Shown here: positions 26,589 through 35,812 of the stretch, piece by piece
Layout: the number at the start of each line of letters is the position of its first letter
Numbering within the stretch: position 1 is the first letter of the stretch
Assembly: GCF_030813115.1 (NCBI RefSeq)
Contig: NZ_JAUSTY010000001.1
Span: 1 to 64,000 of the forward strand
DNA length: 64,000 bases
Source: Bacillus horti
GTDB taxonomy: Bacteria; Bacillota; Bacilli; Caldalkalibacillales; JCM-10596
Direction of reading: 5' to 3'
Notes under the pieces: generated by a model
What the model was told of the DNA's origin: nothing
Databases searched by the model: none
Seen by the model: only the letters and a program-made list of their open reading frames with translations
Translations under genes and position numbers: made by a program

Positions 26589-27455
26589 TTACTCCTTTGA
26601 GCTGAGCAACTGAGTCCAGCCGTCCTTTTGTACGATTTTGCGCTCCTTCATCAGTTTTCCTAACGCTCTTTTAAAAGCAGCTTTACTCATACCAAGCTTC
26701 TGCTGAATCACATCAGGCGGGGTTTTGTCATGGTAAGGCATGGAGCCTCCTCGCTGCTCTAAATAATCTAAGATTGTTTGGCTGTCATCAGTCATTGCCT
26801 TTTCCTTAGATTCCTTAAGGGAAGCATTCATCCGGCCATCCTCACGAACAAACGTGATCCGTACTGTAAGTTGTTGACCAAGTCTAAGCTCACCTCTAAT
26901 TTCTGTTCGAGGTAAAAAGATAACATGCCCCTTCTCACTCAGAAGAAAAGCACCGTCAGGAAACTGTTTATACACTCTTCCTGTAAGCTTGGTATTAAGC
27001 AGCTCTGCCTGGCCAGCTTTGGCTTCAGACAAAATCGTTTCGGTTGGTACAAGCTTGGCTAGCATTCTCCCCTGTTTATCATGAGTGAGATAAACATATA
27101 ACTCATCATTTTCTACTGGCCATTCATCTCTAGATGGTGGACACTCAGAATATGGAAGCAAAAGATCTCTCTTTAGTCCCATATCTAAATAAACACCGTT
27201 TTTAGAGCTTGTATCGATCACGTTAAGCCACTTTTTCTGACCAAGCTCTATTTTAGGCTCGGTCATTGTAGCAGCTAAACGATTTTGATGATCATGATAT
27301 AAGAAAACGCGCACATTCTGATCCACTTCAATAGCACCATCGACTTCAGACTGGTGAAGCAAGACATCCTCATAACCATTGGTTAGGAAATATCCAAAAT
27401 CAGCCTGACGTGTAACTTGTAATTCCTCAAAAGTTCCTGCTTGAAGAGTGGTCAT
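26589..27455 (-). CDS. cvfB: CvfB-like S1 RNA-binding protein
   Basis: A 288-residue protein with tandem S1/OB domains in the first two-thirds (GYFLTNGYEDVLLHQSEV, NGVYLDMGLKRDLLLPYSE, GAFLLSEKGHVIFLPRTEI) and a C-terminal winged helix (DVIQQKLGMSKAAFKRALGKLMKE). This arrangement fits CvfB/YitL, an RNA-binding regulator affecting virulence genes in Staphylococcus; its role in Bacillus is unclear. The start overlaps the rsfS stop as ATGA. In B. subtilis yitL lies elsewhere, so its insertion between rsfS and yqeM is a lineage feature. Confidence 0.85.
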   Translation of the reverse strand: MTTLQAGTFEELQVTRQADFGYFLTNGYEDVLLHQSEVDGAIEVDQNVRVFLYHDHQNRLAATMTEPKIELGQKKWLNVIDTSSKNGVYLDMGLKRDLLLPYSECPPSRDEWPVENDELYVYLTHDKQGRMLAKLVPTETILSEAKAGQAELLNTKLTGRVYKQFPDGAFLLSEKGHVIFLPRTEIRGELRLGQQLTVRITFVREDGRMNASLKESKEKAMTDDSQTILDYLEQRGGSMPYHDKTPPDVIQQKLGMSKAAFKRALGKLMKERKIVQKDGWTQLLSSKE

Positions 27456-27802
27456 CGAACGTTTTCCACCTCAATTCGTTCGGCATCTGTCCAAAGTTTT
27501 TCAAGATGGTAGTACTCTCTTTCCTCTCGGTGGAAAATATGAGCGACAACATCTCCTAAATCGAGCAGTACCCATCTAGCCTCATCAAAGCCCTCCATAG
27601 GTTTTGGATCGAGGCCAAGCTCAAACGCCTTCTCTCTAATTTCTTTAGCAATGGATTGCACCTGTGTTTCCGAGTTACCATGGCAGATCACAAAGTAATC
27701 AGCCACCACTGAAAGCCCCTGGATGTTCAATATCACTGGGTCATGTCCTTTTTTTTCTTCAGTTGCGTGAATCACCATAGATAATACTTCATTTACATTC
27801 AT
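27452..27802 (-). CDS. rsfS: Ribosomal silencing factor RsfS
   Basis: A 116-residue Iojap-family protein (DUF143). The pattern VADYFVICHGNSETQVQSIAKEI and the end RWVLLDLGDVVAHIFHREEREYYHLEKLW are diagnostic. It binds ribosomal protein L14 and blocks joining of subunits in starved cells. The gene overlaps the yqeK end by 14 bases and the cvfB start by 4, so the three are translationally linked. Confidence 0.95.
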   Translation of the reverse strand: MNVNEVLSMVIHATEEKKGHDPVILNIQGLSVVADYFVICHGNSETQVQSIAKEIREKAFELGLDPKPMEGFDEARWVLLDLGDVVAHIFHREEREYYHLEKLWTDAERIEVENVR

Positions 27803-28421
27803 CGTCTAAACGTTCCCCCTTTTTCCCATTAGTGTGCCCTAACCCAACCCTTAAAAACTCATAAGCAGAAATTGTTAAAGGATAGACCTCTTGCCCTTGT
27901 TGCTGCAAAAACTGAATCGTATTGCTTAACGCTAAGGCTAGAGCACGATCTATATCTTTTAACGCAAGCTCTCTCACTTCTTCTAATCCTATAAACTTTC
28001 TTCCTGGTTCAATATAATCTGCAAGGCAGACGACTTTCTCGAGCAAGGACATTCCAGGTCTCCCTGTCGTATGAAAACGAATAGCATTTAATATATCCTT
28101 ATGCTCAATTCCTATTTCTTTTTGAACAAGCTGAGCCCCAACAGGAGCATGCCACAATTCTTTGTGATAATCTAATAAATCATTGGGGATATCAGCTGTA
28201 TGTTTAATTATCTTTACCATTTCAGATTCATCTCTAAACTTAGCATAATCATGAAATATCGCTGCAATTTCAGCTTCATATGGATCTACACCATATCTAC
28301 CAGCAAGCTCCTTCGCTGCTTGGACAACACCAAGAGTATGGATGTACCTCTTCTCTGGCATTTGATCCTTTACAGCTTGAAGCATTTCTTCCTTAGTCCA
28401 CTGATCAAATTTCTTTACCAT
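27789..28421 (-). CDS. yqeK: HD-domain hydrolase YqeK
   Basis: A 210-residue HD-superfamily phosphohydrolase. Metal ligands appear in RYIHTLGV, AIFHDYAKF (the HD pair), the later DYHKELWHAPVGA histidines and CLADYIEPGR. YqeK proteins hydrolyse diadenosine tetraphosphate (Ap4A) symmetrically, a nucleotide linked to stress; this activity is taken from the family. It lies immediately after nadD with a 17-base overlap, and before rsfS, the standard Firmicute order. Confidence 0.92.
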   Translation of the reverse strand: MVKKFDQWTKEEMLQAVKDQMPEKRYIHTLGVVQAAKELAGRYGVDPYEAEIAAIFHDYAKFRDESEMVKIIKHTADIPNDLLDYHKELWHAPVGAQLVQKEIGIEHKDILNAIRFHTTGRPGMSLLEKVVCLADYIEPGRKFIGLEEVRELALKDIDRALALALSNTIQFLQQQGQEVYPLTISAYEFLRVGLGHTNGKKGERLDDECK

Positions 28422-29043
28422 ACAATTGTTTCTCCTCTATATACCGATAGACAGCCTCAGGGACTAGAAAACGAATGCTTTGCCCTTTTCCCTTCAATTC
28501 CCGAATTAGTGTGGATGAGATGTGGGATGGCACTGTTTCTACCTTACTTACATAGGATCGGTAAGGATGCTCAGGAGCAAGACTCCATCCCGGTCTACCC
28601 ACTCCGATAAATGGAATCATCTCAACCAATTCCTCAATGCGATACCATTTAGGTAAATATTCCACCATATCAGCACCAATAACAAAGGAAAAAACATGGT
28701 CAGGATAGCTCTCCTGTAAGGTTGAGACCGTTTGAAACGTGTACGACGGTCCTTCAACTTCATGCTCAACCAGACTTAGCTTAAAGCCTGCAATATCTTG
28801 AATAGCTAACCTAACCATTTCAATCCGCTCATCGGCTGAACTGACCTGCTCATCTTGCTTATGAGGAGGCAGCTTTGCTGGGACAAACCAGATTTCATCA
28901 AGTGAACACGTCTCTCGTACCACATTTGCTACATACAAATGGGTAGAGTGGATGGGATCAAATGTCCCTCCTAGTAAGCCAACTTTCTTTTTTTGGTTTT
29001 CTTGAACATTTTTTGATTGCTGCCATTTTTTTAATTGTTGCAC
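28405..29043 (-). CDS. nadD: Nicotinate-nucleotide adenylyltransferase
   Basis: NadD joins nicotinate mononucleotide with ATP to give deamido-NAD; 212 residues. The nucleotidyltransferase motif GGTFDPIHSTHL and the second motif ISSTLIR are present. The usual NadD begins just before KVGLLGG, whereas here a basic extension of about 19 residues (QQLKKWQQSKNVQENQK) precedes it. The extension is supported by a GTG start with GGGGGAG 8 bases upstream and by the lack of an internal ATG. yqeK overlaps its end. Confidence 0.93.
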   Translation of the reverse strand: MQQLKKWQQSKNVQENQKKKVGLLGGTFDPIHSTHLYVANVVRETCSLDEIWFVPAKLPPHKQDEQVSSADERIEMVRLAIQDIAGFKLSLVEHEVEGPSYTFQTVSTLQESYPDHVFSFVIGADMVEYLPKWYRIEELVEMIPFIGVGRPGWSLAPEHPYRSYVSKVETVPSHISSTLIRELKGKGQSIRFLVPEAVYRYIEEKQLYGKEI

Positions 29044-29107
29044 TAGAAAACTCCCCCGTTACGTTGATCTATATCCTCTTTTAGATACGATTAAGATCTC
29101 GAATAGG

Positions 29108-29398
29108 TTACGGTAGAGATATTTCTTTATTTTCCTCAGATTCCTTGTACAGCACAATTGTTTTGCCGATGATTTGAACAAGCTCTGCGTCTGCACCTTT
29201 TGACAATTCCTCTGCCACTTCATCCTTATCCTGGTCACAATTTTGTAGGATAGACACTTTAATTAATTCTCTCGCCTCTAAAGCTTCTCTAATTTGGATA
29301 ATTAGATTGTCATTGACCCCCGCTTTACCTACTTGAAAAATAGGGTTAAGATGATGGGCTAATGATCTTAAATACCTCTTTTGTTTTCCCGTTAACAT
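29108..29398 (-). CDS. yhbY: YhbY/CRM-domain RNA-binding protein
   Basis: A 96-residue protein consisting of one CRM domain: LTGKQKRYLRSLAHHLNPIFQVGKAGV with the GxxG-type loop, and VAEELSKGADAELVQIIGKTIVLYK. YhbY associates with the large ribosomal subunit precursor. It corresponds to yqeI. The ATG directly abuts the aroE stop, so it is the distal partner in an aroE-yhbY unit. Confidence 0.93.
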   Translation of the reverse strand: MLTGKQKRYLRSLAHHLNPIFQVGKAGVNDNLIIQIREALEARELIKVSILQNCDQDKDEVAEELSKGADAELVQIIGKTIVLYKESEENKEISLP

Positions 29399-30274
29399 TT
29401 ATTGCTTTCCTCCTAGCTGTAATTGTTCTACTACTTCTTTTTTCATCACTTCAATAGGAGCTTCAAGACCTGTAAAACGCTCGAAGGCCAAGGCTCCTTG
29501 GTATAAAAACATTCCCAAACCCTCATGAATAATTGCCCCCTCACTCTCTGCCTGTTTCAAAAAAGCAGTATGTAATGGATTATAGACAATATCACTTACA
29601 ATTGTTGCTGGTCTAATTCCCTTCAGCGAAAGGGGAACTTGCTCAATATTTGGCCACATTCCTGTTGGGGTCGTATGAATAATTAACGTAAATTCACCAA
29701 GCTTCGTTTCATCGAGCTCTTCTAATGATAATGTATGAATATGAGGGGAACCGCTATAAGCTTCAAGTTGCTTTTGTAATTCCTCAGCTTTTGCTAAAGT
29801 ACGATTAGCAATCGTTATTTTTTGGGCACCCATTTTTAATAAATAAATGCCGATTCCTTTAGCTGCACCTCCTGCTCCTAACAGCAGGATTGAAGCTGTA
29901 GGAAGCTCTACTTTAGTTTCTGCAAGTAAGGAGCGGACATACCCTTCTCCATCAGTATTATAGCCTTTAAGCCTTCCATCCTCTTGCCTCACGATTGTAT
30001 TAACTGCTCCGATAACTTTTGCTTCATCATCTATTTCATCAAGAAATTCAATCACTTTTTCCTTGTGCGGAATTGAAACATTTACCCCACCAATTCCTAA
30101 TGTTCTTATTGCAGCTATTGCCTTTCCAAGCTGTTCAGGTGCAATATCAAACGCTTGATACTGATGCCCTATTCCAAGAGCTTTATAAGCGGCATTATGC
30201 ATCAGAGGAGAAAGACTATGATGCACAGGATGTGCCATCAGTCCGAAAAGCTTGCCTTGTCCTTGTCCAATCAA
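29399..30274 (-). CDS. aroE: Shikimate dehydrogenase
   Basis: A 291-residue NADP-dependent enzyme converting 3-dehydroshikimate to shikimate in aromatic amino acid synthesis. The substrate site is seen in HSLSPLMHN and NVSIPHKEKV with the catalytic lysine, NTDGEGY with the aspartate, and the Rossmann loop GAGGAAKGI. It lies between yqeH and yhbY in the conserved order. Confidence 0.95.
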   Translation of the reverse strand: MIGQGQGKLFGLMAHPVHHSLSPLMHNAAYKALGIGHQYQAFDIAPEQLGKAIAAIRTLGIGGVNVSIPHKEKVIEFLDEIDDEAKVIGAVNTIVRQEDGRLKGYNTDGEGYVRSLLAETKVELPTASILLLGAGGAAKGIGIYLLKMGAQKITIANRTLAKAEELQKQLEAYSGSPHIHTLSLEELDETKLGEFTLIIHTTPTGMWPNIEQVPLSLKGIRPATIVSDIVYNPLHTAFLKQAESEGAIIHEGLGMFLYQGALAFERFTGLEAPIEVMKKEVVEQLQLGGKQ

Positions 30275-30330
30275 CGATATACACCTTCTATCTTTGGAGT
30301 TATTGATATTATCTCTAAAGTTAATTATTT

Positions 30331-31455
30331 CTATATTAATGCCTTGCGTACGGTTACAGTCACACCCTCTGGAGCATGAGCTTCTACATAAGCCCCACTG
30401 CCTTTAAGCGTAACCCAGCCCAAACCTGAGAAAACAATGTCAGTAGGCTCTGCTTTAATTTTGAAGCTGTGCTTCTTCATCTTAGGCCACGTACTTAACT
30501 GATTTTCTCCTGGCGGGCTTAAAAGTCCACCTAGATGATTGCTATATAGCTCGTCCGCTTTCTCCAGCTTCGTTCTATGAATGGTCACTAGATTAGACAC
30601 ATAACAAACGAAGGACTGGTGATCACCCTGAACAAAATCTAACCGGGAGAGACCGCCGAAAAATAACGTCTGCTGCTCATCAAGCTGAAAAACCTTTGGC
30701 TTGATTGGTTTACTAGGTGATACCGTTTTAAGCTCCTCAGTAGAAATATAATGAGCCATTTGATGCCTGTTAATGATCCCTGGCGTATCATAGAGAGCAC
30801 TTCCATCTTCAAAAGGAATCTCAATTAGATCTAAGGTTGTACCAGGAAACCTTGAAGCTGTCAGTAACTCATTATCCTGCACACCTACTTTTTTCAGAAT
30901 TTGGTTGATTAGCGTTGTTTTCCCGACGTTTGTTGCTCCTACAATATAGACATTTTGCTTTTTACGATAGTGATCAATTGTTTGCAGAAGCTCCTCAATA
31001 AGCATTCCTTTTTCAGCACTACAAAACAATACATCTAAAGGCTTAAGTCCCATCTCTTTAACGGAATGCTGAAGCCAATTCTTCATCCGGTTAAGGTTCA
31101 TATTTTTCGGCAGTAAATCCACTTTATTTCCCACAACTAGAATAGGGTTGTTTCCAACGAACCTTTGAATACCAGTTATCCAGCTCCCATTAAAATCGAA
31201 CATATCTACTATCTTTACAACCAACGCTCTAGAATCCCCAATACTGTGTAAAATCCTTAAATAGTCTTCGTCAGTCAGCTCCACAGGAGAAACTTCGCTA
31301 TAGTGGGTGATTTTAAAGCAGCGCTGACAAATAATCCGATCCTTAGCTAGGGCAGATTTTGGTACATAGCCTGCCTTTTCTTTGTCTTGTGTTTGCAGTT
31401 TTACCCCACAGCCTGAACAGCTTTTTTCCTGTACATTTTCTTCACTATTAACCAT
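30331..31455 (-). CDS. yqeH: Ribosome-assembly GTPase YqeH
   Basis: A 374-residue circularly permuted GTPase needed for 30S subunit assembly. An N-terminal zinc finger (CSGCG ... CQRC) is followed by G4 VGNKVDLLPKN, G5-like CSAEKG, then G1 GATNVGKTTLINQ, G2 and G3 (DTPGI). The C-terminal part is beta-rich. The order G4-G5-G1-G2-G3 is the permuted arrangement of the YlqF/YqeH class. Start 18 bases after yqeG. Confidence 0.95.
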   Translation of the reverse strand: MVNSEENVQEKSCSGCGVKLQTQDKEKAGYVPKSALAKDRIICQRCFKITHYSEVSPVELTDEDYLRILHSIGDSRALVVKIVDMFDFNGSWITGIQRFVGNNPILVVGNKVDLLPKNMNLNRMKNWLQHSVKEMGLKPLDVLFCSAEKGMLIEELLQTIDHYRKKQNVYIVGATNVGKTTLINQILKKVGVQDNELLTASRFPGTTLDLIEIPFEDGSALYDTPGIINRHQMAHYISTEELKTVSPSKPIKPKVFQLDEQQTLFFGGLSRLDFVQGDHQSFVCYVSNLVTIHRTKLEKADELYSNHLGGLLSPPGENQLSTWPKMKKHSFKIKAEPTDIVFSGLGWVTLKGSGAYVEAHAPEGVTVTVRKALI

Positions 31456-31473
31456 TATGTTATCTAAAGCCTC

Positions 31474-31989
31474 CTAATCTTCCCAAGTAATCATTCCTCT
31501 TTTTCGCATAAAGGACAAAGCCATACGCTCCATCCGACGATTAAAACGCGTAAAAATCCCATCACTAGAAGCGACAGGAACTACTAGAATCGTATATAGC
31601 TTTAATCGGTTGCCTCCTAAAACATCTGTAAACAACTGATCTCCTATTACAACAACCTCTGTTGGTTTAAGCTCCATCATTTGCTGTGCTCTTTTAAAAG
31701 CTTTATTAAAAGGCTTCCGCGCGCTAAATACAAATGGGATATTAAGAGGATCGGCAAATAATGAAACTCTCTTTTTGTTATTATTAGATACGATAACAAG
31801 CTTAAAGCCCTTTTCCTCAACTTTTTCAAACCATTTGATTAATTCAGGAGTTGCTCCAGGTCGATCCCATTCAATCAGCGTATTATCTAGATCTGTAATG
31901 ATACCTTTAACTCCTCTTTCTTTCAATTCATCTAAATCAATCTCATAAATTGAGTGTGCATGCATGTCCGGCAACAATTGTTTCAACAT
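31474..31989 (-). CDS. yqeG: YqeG, HAD-family phosphatase
   Basis: A 171-residue HAD-superfamily phosphatase of subfamily IIIA. Motif I DLDNTLIEWD with both aspartates, motif II VSNNNKKR and motif III/IV GDQLFTDVLGGNR are visible. The physiological substrate is not established. It is the first gene of the yqeG to yqeM operon here; the promoter must be between 31990 and 32140, where I could not choose one. Confidence 0.93.
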   Translation of the reverse strand: MLKQLLPDMHAHSIYEIDLDELKERGVKGIITDLDNTLIEWDRPGATPELIKWFEKVEEKGFKLVIVSNNNKKRVSLFADPLNIPFVFSARKPFNKAFKRAQQMMELKPTEVVVIGDQLFTDVLGGNRLKLYTILVVPVASSDGIFTRFNRRMERMALSFMRKRGMITWED

Positions 31990-32144
31990 GTAGGTAATCT
32001 CACCTCATTTGCTCATTTTCTATTTCAAGCTTGGCCTATTTTCTATTTTGTTCTGTAGATTAAAAAATTCATTTTTATTCAATTAGGAGGATGGTATGAT
32101 TGTATTAGTTCATCTAGTCCTTCTATTTTAACAAGTTTTATATG

Positions 32145-32176
32145 AAAAAACACCCAATATTCATTGGATGTTTTTT
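32145..32176. terminator. Bidirectional terminator
   Basis: AAAAAACACCCAAT pairs with ATTGGATGTTTTTT with one C-A / G-T pair and a 4-base loop. The stem gives T runs on both strands; it closes the short minus-strand gene at 32175-32408. Confidence 0.7.
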
Positions 32177-32408
32177 ATCTTGGGTATATGCGGATGTACT
32201 CTCTTGGCTGAAATGGCTCGTCATCATACCGGGGGTGACGCTCCTCAAGCTGAAAGGGACGAATTCTGTTCTCAAGAGAATCTCTGCGTGCCTTATCATT
32301 TGGTACCCACCAATCGTTAAGAATCCACGTACCAAGAAATAAAAGGACGAAAATTAACAAGCTAATTATGGCTTTCCCTCTAAGGTTTAACAACTCAATC
32401 AACTCCAA
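32175..32408 (-). CDS. Small membrane protein, unknown
   Basis: Up to 77 residues: one membrane helix (about 13-33, AIISLLIFVLLFLGTWIL) followed by a charged, proline- and arginine-rich tail ending IRIYPR. No family recognised. The first start codon is TTG at 32408 without a clear site; a TTG at 32393 has GGAG 9 bases before it and may be the real start, giving 72 residues. It ends inside a strong terminator, which supports a real transcript. The mrp operon is divergent from it. Confidence 0.5.
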   Translation of the reverse strand: MELIELLNLRGKAIISLLIFVLLFLGTWILNDWWVPNDKARRDSLENRIRPFQLEERHPRYDDEPFQPREYIRIYPR

Positions 32409-32486
32409 TTTCTGTTCATTAACAGCCTTCCATGTTTGGAGTTTAATTATTCATTGAAAATATCTTAAAAATATAAAGCACAAGCT

Positions 32487-32515
32487 TTGATATTATCTGT
32501 GATTTTTTATACAAT
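32487..32515 (+). promoter_or_regulatory. Sigma-A promoter of the mrp operon
   Basis: TTGATA (32487-32492), a 17-base spacer and TACAAT (32510-32515). The leader before mrpA is about 115 bases. Confidence 0.7.
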
Positions 32516-32635
32516 AGTAAAGCATAAGGATTCATGTGCGGATTTCTTTTTATTTCTTGTTTTTTCCATTAAAAAAAGTGTTAAATGGTTAGGGAACTAG
32601 AAGTGACGGTTATGATTGATAAAGGAGGATTACTT

Positions 32636-35056
32636 TTGACGCTCTTACACTTTGTTATATTAGCACCCTTTTTATTAGCTATTATTGTTCCATTCCTTTT
32701 TAAGTATTTACGCTCTATTCATACAGGTTGGTTTGTTCTTATCCTTCCTACTCTCCTCTTTGCTTATTTAATACAGTTTATACCTACTGTTCAAGGTGGT
32801 ACACCTATCCAAGAAACGATTCCTTGGATTCCTTCATTGAATATATATTTTAATGTGTATATAGATGGTTTAGGGCTATTATTTGGTTTATTGATTACAG
32901 GGATCGGTGCACTTGTTGTTCTTTATTCTATTTTCTACTTGTCAAAGGAGAAGGAAGCACTAAATTCCTTCTACGTATACCTCTTGATGTTTATGGGAGC
33001 TATGCTAGGTGTAGTTCTTTCCGATAACTTAGCTGTGCTTTATGTCTTTTGGGAATTAACTAGTCTTTCCTCCTTTTTATTAATTGCTTACTGGTATCAG
33101 CGTGAACGCTCACGTTACGGTGCATTGAAATCTATGCTGATTACAATGTTCGGTGGATTCATGATGCTTGGTGGATTTGTTATGCTATATGTCATGACAG
33201 GGACATTTAGTATTCGTGAAATTATTGGACAGGCGGATCAGATTACGGATCATGCATTGTTCCTTCCAGCCATGCTCCTTATTTTACTTGGAACGTTTAC
33301 AAAGTCTGCTCAATTCCCGTTCCATATTTGGCTACCTGATGCGATGGAGGCACCAACGCCTGTCAGTGCATACCTACATTCTGCGACGATGGTTAAGGCT
33401 GGAATTTACCTTGTTGCCCGCTTAAGTCCAGTGTTTGCTGGAACTTCAGAATGGTTTTGGATATTATCTATCTTTGGAATTGTCACCCTGTTCTGGGGCT
33501 CTTTCTTCGCCGTTAAGCAAACGGATTTGAAGGCTTTATTAGCGTATTCAACGATTAGCCAATTAGGACTCATTATGTGCTTGTTAGGAGTAGGCTCAGC
33601 AGCTGTACGTTTCGGCTATGGGGACGCATCCACGATTTATACGACTGCAACCTTAGCTGCGATCTTCCATTTATTTAATCATTCAACCTTCAAAGGAACT
33701 TTATTTATGGTCGTCGGTATAGTTGACCACGAGACAGGGACGAGGGATTATCGTAGGCTTGGTGGTTTAATTACCTTGATGCCTATCTCCTTTACTCTAG
33801 CTGTAATTGGAGCTTTTTCTATGGCTGGACTTCCTCCTTTCAATGGATTTTTGAGTAAGGAGCTGTTCTTTACTGGAGTACTAAATATTACAGAAGCTGG
33901 AATATGGAATATCGAGACGTGGGGGATGCTCTTCCCTATTGTGGCTTGAATTGCTAGTGTATTTACCTTTATCTATAGTATGATTTTGGTTTTCCGTACG
34001 TTTACGGGAACCTATAAGCTTGATGTTCCTTCAAGAAAAATTCATGAGCCATCTATCGGGATGCTTATTCCTCCTATTATATTAGGTTCATTAGTGTTGG
34101 TTTTCGGGTTATTTCCTAACCTACTTTCTTATACCATCATCCAACCAGCGATGGCTGCTGTGCTGCCAAGCCTGCTTCAAGGGACAGAACAATTCACAGT
34201 TAAAATTGAGCATTGGCACGGCTGGACACCAGAATTATATATGACGATCGGTGTAGTAGGGCTAGGTACACTTATGTATCTGAGCTTCAACCAATGGGGA
34301 AGGCTGTATCAATGGTTCCCTAAACGCTTTACGCTTAGCAGTGTTTATGACATGGGCTTAAAGGGCATCGAAAGAGGCTCTAAGGCTATCACTGATTTCC
34401 ATATGACAGGCTTTATCCGTGATTACCTAGTGTATATTTTTGCTTTCATTGTTTTAGTTTTAGGAGGAGCATTTTTCTTCCTTGATGCGTTCTCCTTCAG
34501 CTTAGCGAACACGGCTGATATTAGTGTTACAGAATTTATCATTGTACTGACAATTGCTATTGCGGCGATTGGTACGGTGTTCTCTCGTTCAAGAATAACC
34601 GCTCTTATTTTTGCCGGAGTAGCTGGATTTACTGTTTCCTTGCTATTTGCTATATTCCGCGCTCCTGATCTAGCTTTGACTCAAATCGTAGTAGAAACAA
34701 TTTCGGTGGCCTTATTCTTGCTTTGCTTTTATCATTTACCGAAGCTACGTAAAGAGGTTAATCGGATTCCTTTTAGGTTAACGAATTTAGTAATATCCTT
34801 AGGTGTAGGAATAATAATGACGTTAATCGCTCTTTCAGCTCACGCAGAAAGACTGTTTCCTGCTATCTCTAGTTACTTTATCGAAAACAGCTATAAAGAA
34901 GCTGGCGGTAAAAATATAGTGAACGTACTACTTGTAGATTTCCGTGGCTTTGATACGTTCTTAGAAATTTTAGTTCTGGCCATGGTATCCATCGGGGTCT
35001 ATACGCTCATTAAGCTTCGTCTGGCAAAGGAGGAATCTGAAAATGATACGATATAA
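32636..35056 (+). pseudogene. mrpA: mrpA with one in-frame TGA
   Basis: The large subunit of the Mrp Na+/H+ antiporter. Reading through, it would have 806 residues, close to the usual 800. The true start is TTG 32636 (AAAGGAGG 7 bases upstream, product MTLLHFVILAPF), not the earlier ATG. Codon 438 (33947-33949) is TGA; the frame continues unbroken on both sides (FPIVA, stop, IASVFTFIYSM), and tryptophan is expected at this position. The first part (437 residues) holds the proton-translocating core with about 14 helices; the rest holds the MrpA-specific C-terminal domain. A single G-to-A change or a sequence error explains it. The other six subunits are intact. Confidence 0.85.
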
Positions 35057-35474
35057 TGATGTCATGCTGCAAACTGTTACAAAGCTCATTTCCTTCATTA
35101 TTTTAACGTTTGCCGTGTATATCTTTTTCAATGGACATAATAATCCGGGCGGTGGGTTCATTGGAGGATTGCTTACAGCTGCTTCATTAGTCCTCCTTTA
35201 TCTAGCATTTGATTTGGAAACCATGCGTAAAGTCGTCCCGATTGATTTTAAGCTCGTAACTGCAACAGGGCTACTTATTGCCACTGTCTTTGGGGCGGGA
35301 AGCTTCATTTTTGGAGAGCCTTTTCTGAGTCAGACGTATGATTACTTTGATCTACCTATTCTAGGGGAAAATACGGAGCTGGCTACAGCTTTGATCTTTG
35401 ATCTTGGCGTCTACCTTGCTGTAGTTGGTTCGACGATGACGACCACTCTAGCGATTGGGGGGGATCAAGGCTAA
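35043..35474 (+). CDS. mrpB: Mrp antiporter subunit B
   Basis: A 143-residue membrane protein with four predicted helices and the MrpB signature [14 protein letters not shown] near residues 35-50. It is a small subunit of the Mrp complex that with MrpA, C and D exports Na+ in exchange for protons. The start overlaps the mrpA end by 14 bases; AAAGGAGG lies 10 bases before the ATG, so mrpB can be translated even if mrpA translation stops early. Confidence 0.93.
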   Translation: MIRYNDVMLQTVTKLISFIILTFAVYIFFNGHNNPGGGFIGGLLTAASLVLLYLAFDLETMRKVVPIDFKLVTATGLLIATVFGAGSFIFGEPFLSQTYDYFDLPILGENTELATALIFDLGVYLAVVGSTMTTTLAIGGDQG

Positions 35475-35812
35475 TGGAAATTTTAATGGCTCTACTAGTC
35501 GGTGTTCTATTTACTACCGCCGTCTATCTGATTTTATCTAAAAGTCTTATTCGCATTATCTTAGGAACTCTTTTACTCAGCCATGGGGTACATTTACTCT
35601 TGCTGACGATGGCTGGACTGAAAACAGGTGCTCCACCATTATTAGGATTAGAGGCTGATAGCTATGTAGACCCACTACCTCAAGCTTTAATATTGACAGC
35701 TATTGTTATCAGCTTTGGAGTAACAGCCTTCTTCTTGGTACTTGCTTATCGTGCCTATAAGGAGCTTGGAACAGATGATATGGATCAATTAAGGGGCACT
35801 GAAAATGAATAA
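35474..35812 (+). CDS. mrpC: Mrp antiporter subunit C
   Basis: A 112-residue protein of three helices, homologous to the NuoK subunit of complex I. The conserved membrane glutamate/histidine region is seen in [11 protein letters not shown], and [22 protein letters not shown] is the MrpC/NuoK hallmark. Its first base is the last base of the mrpB stop (TAATG). Confidence 0.93.
   Translation: MEILMALLVGVLFTTAVYLILSKSLIRIILGTLLLSHGVHLLLLTMAGLKTGAPPLLGLEADSYVDPLPQALILTAIVISFGVTAFFLVLAYRAYKELGTDDMDQLRGTENE

Noticed and set aside
33947-33949. TGA as a sense codon (recoded genetic code or selenocysteine)
   Set aside because: TGA ends many genes normally in this window and TGG is used for Trp; no selenocysteine-type motif or enzyme context is present.
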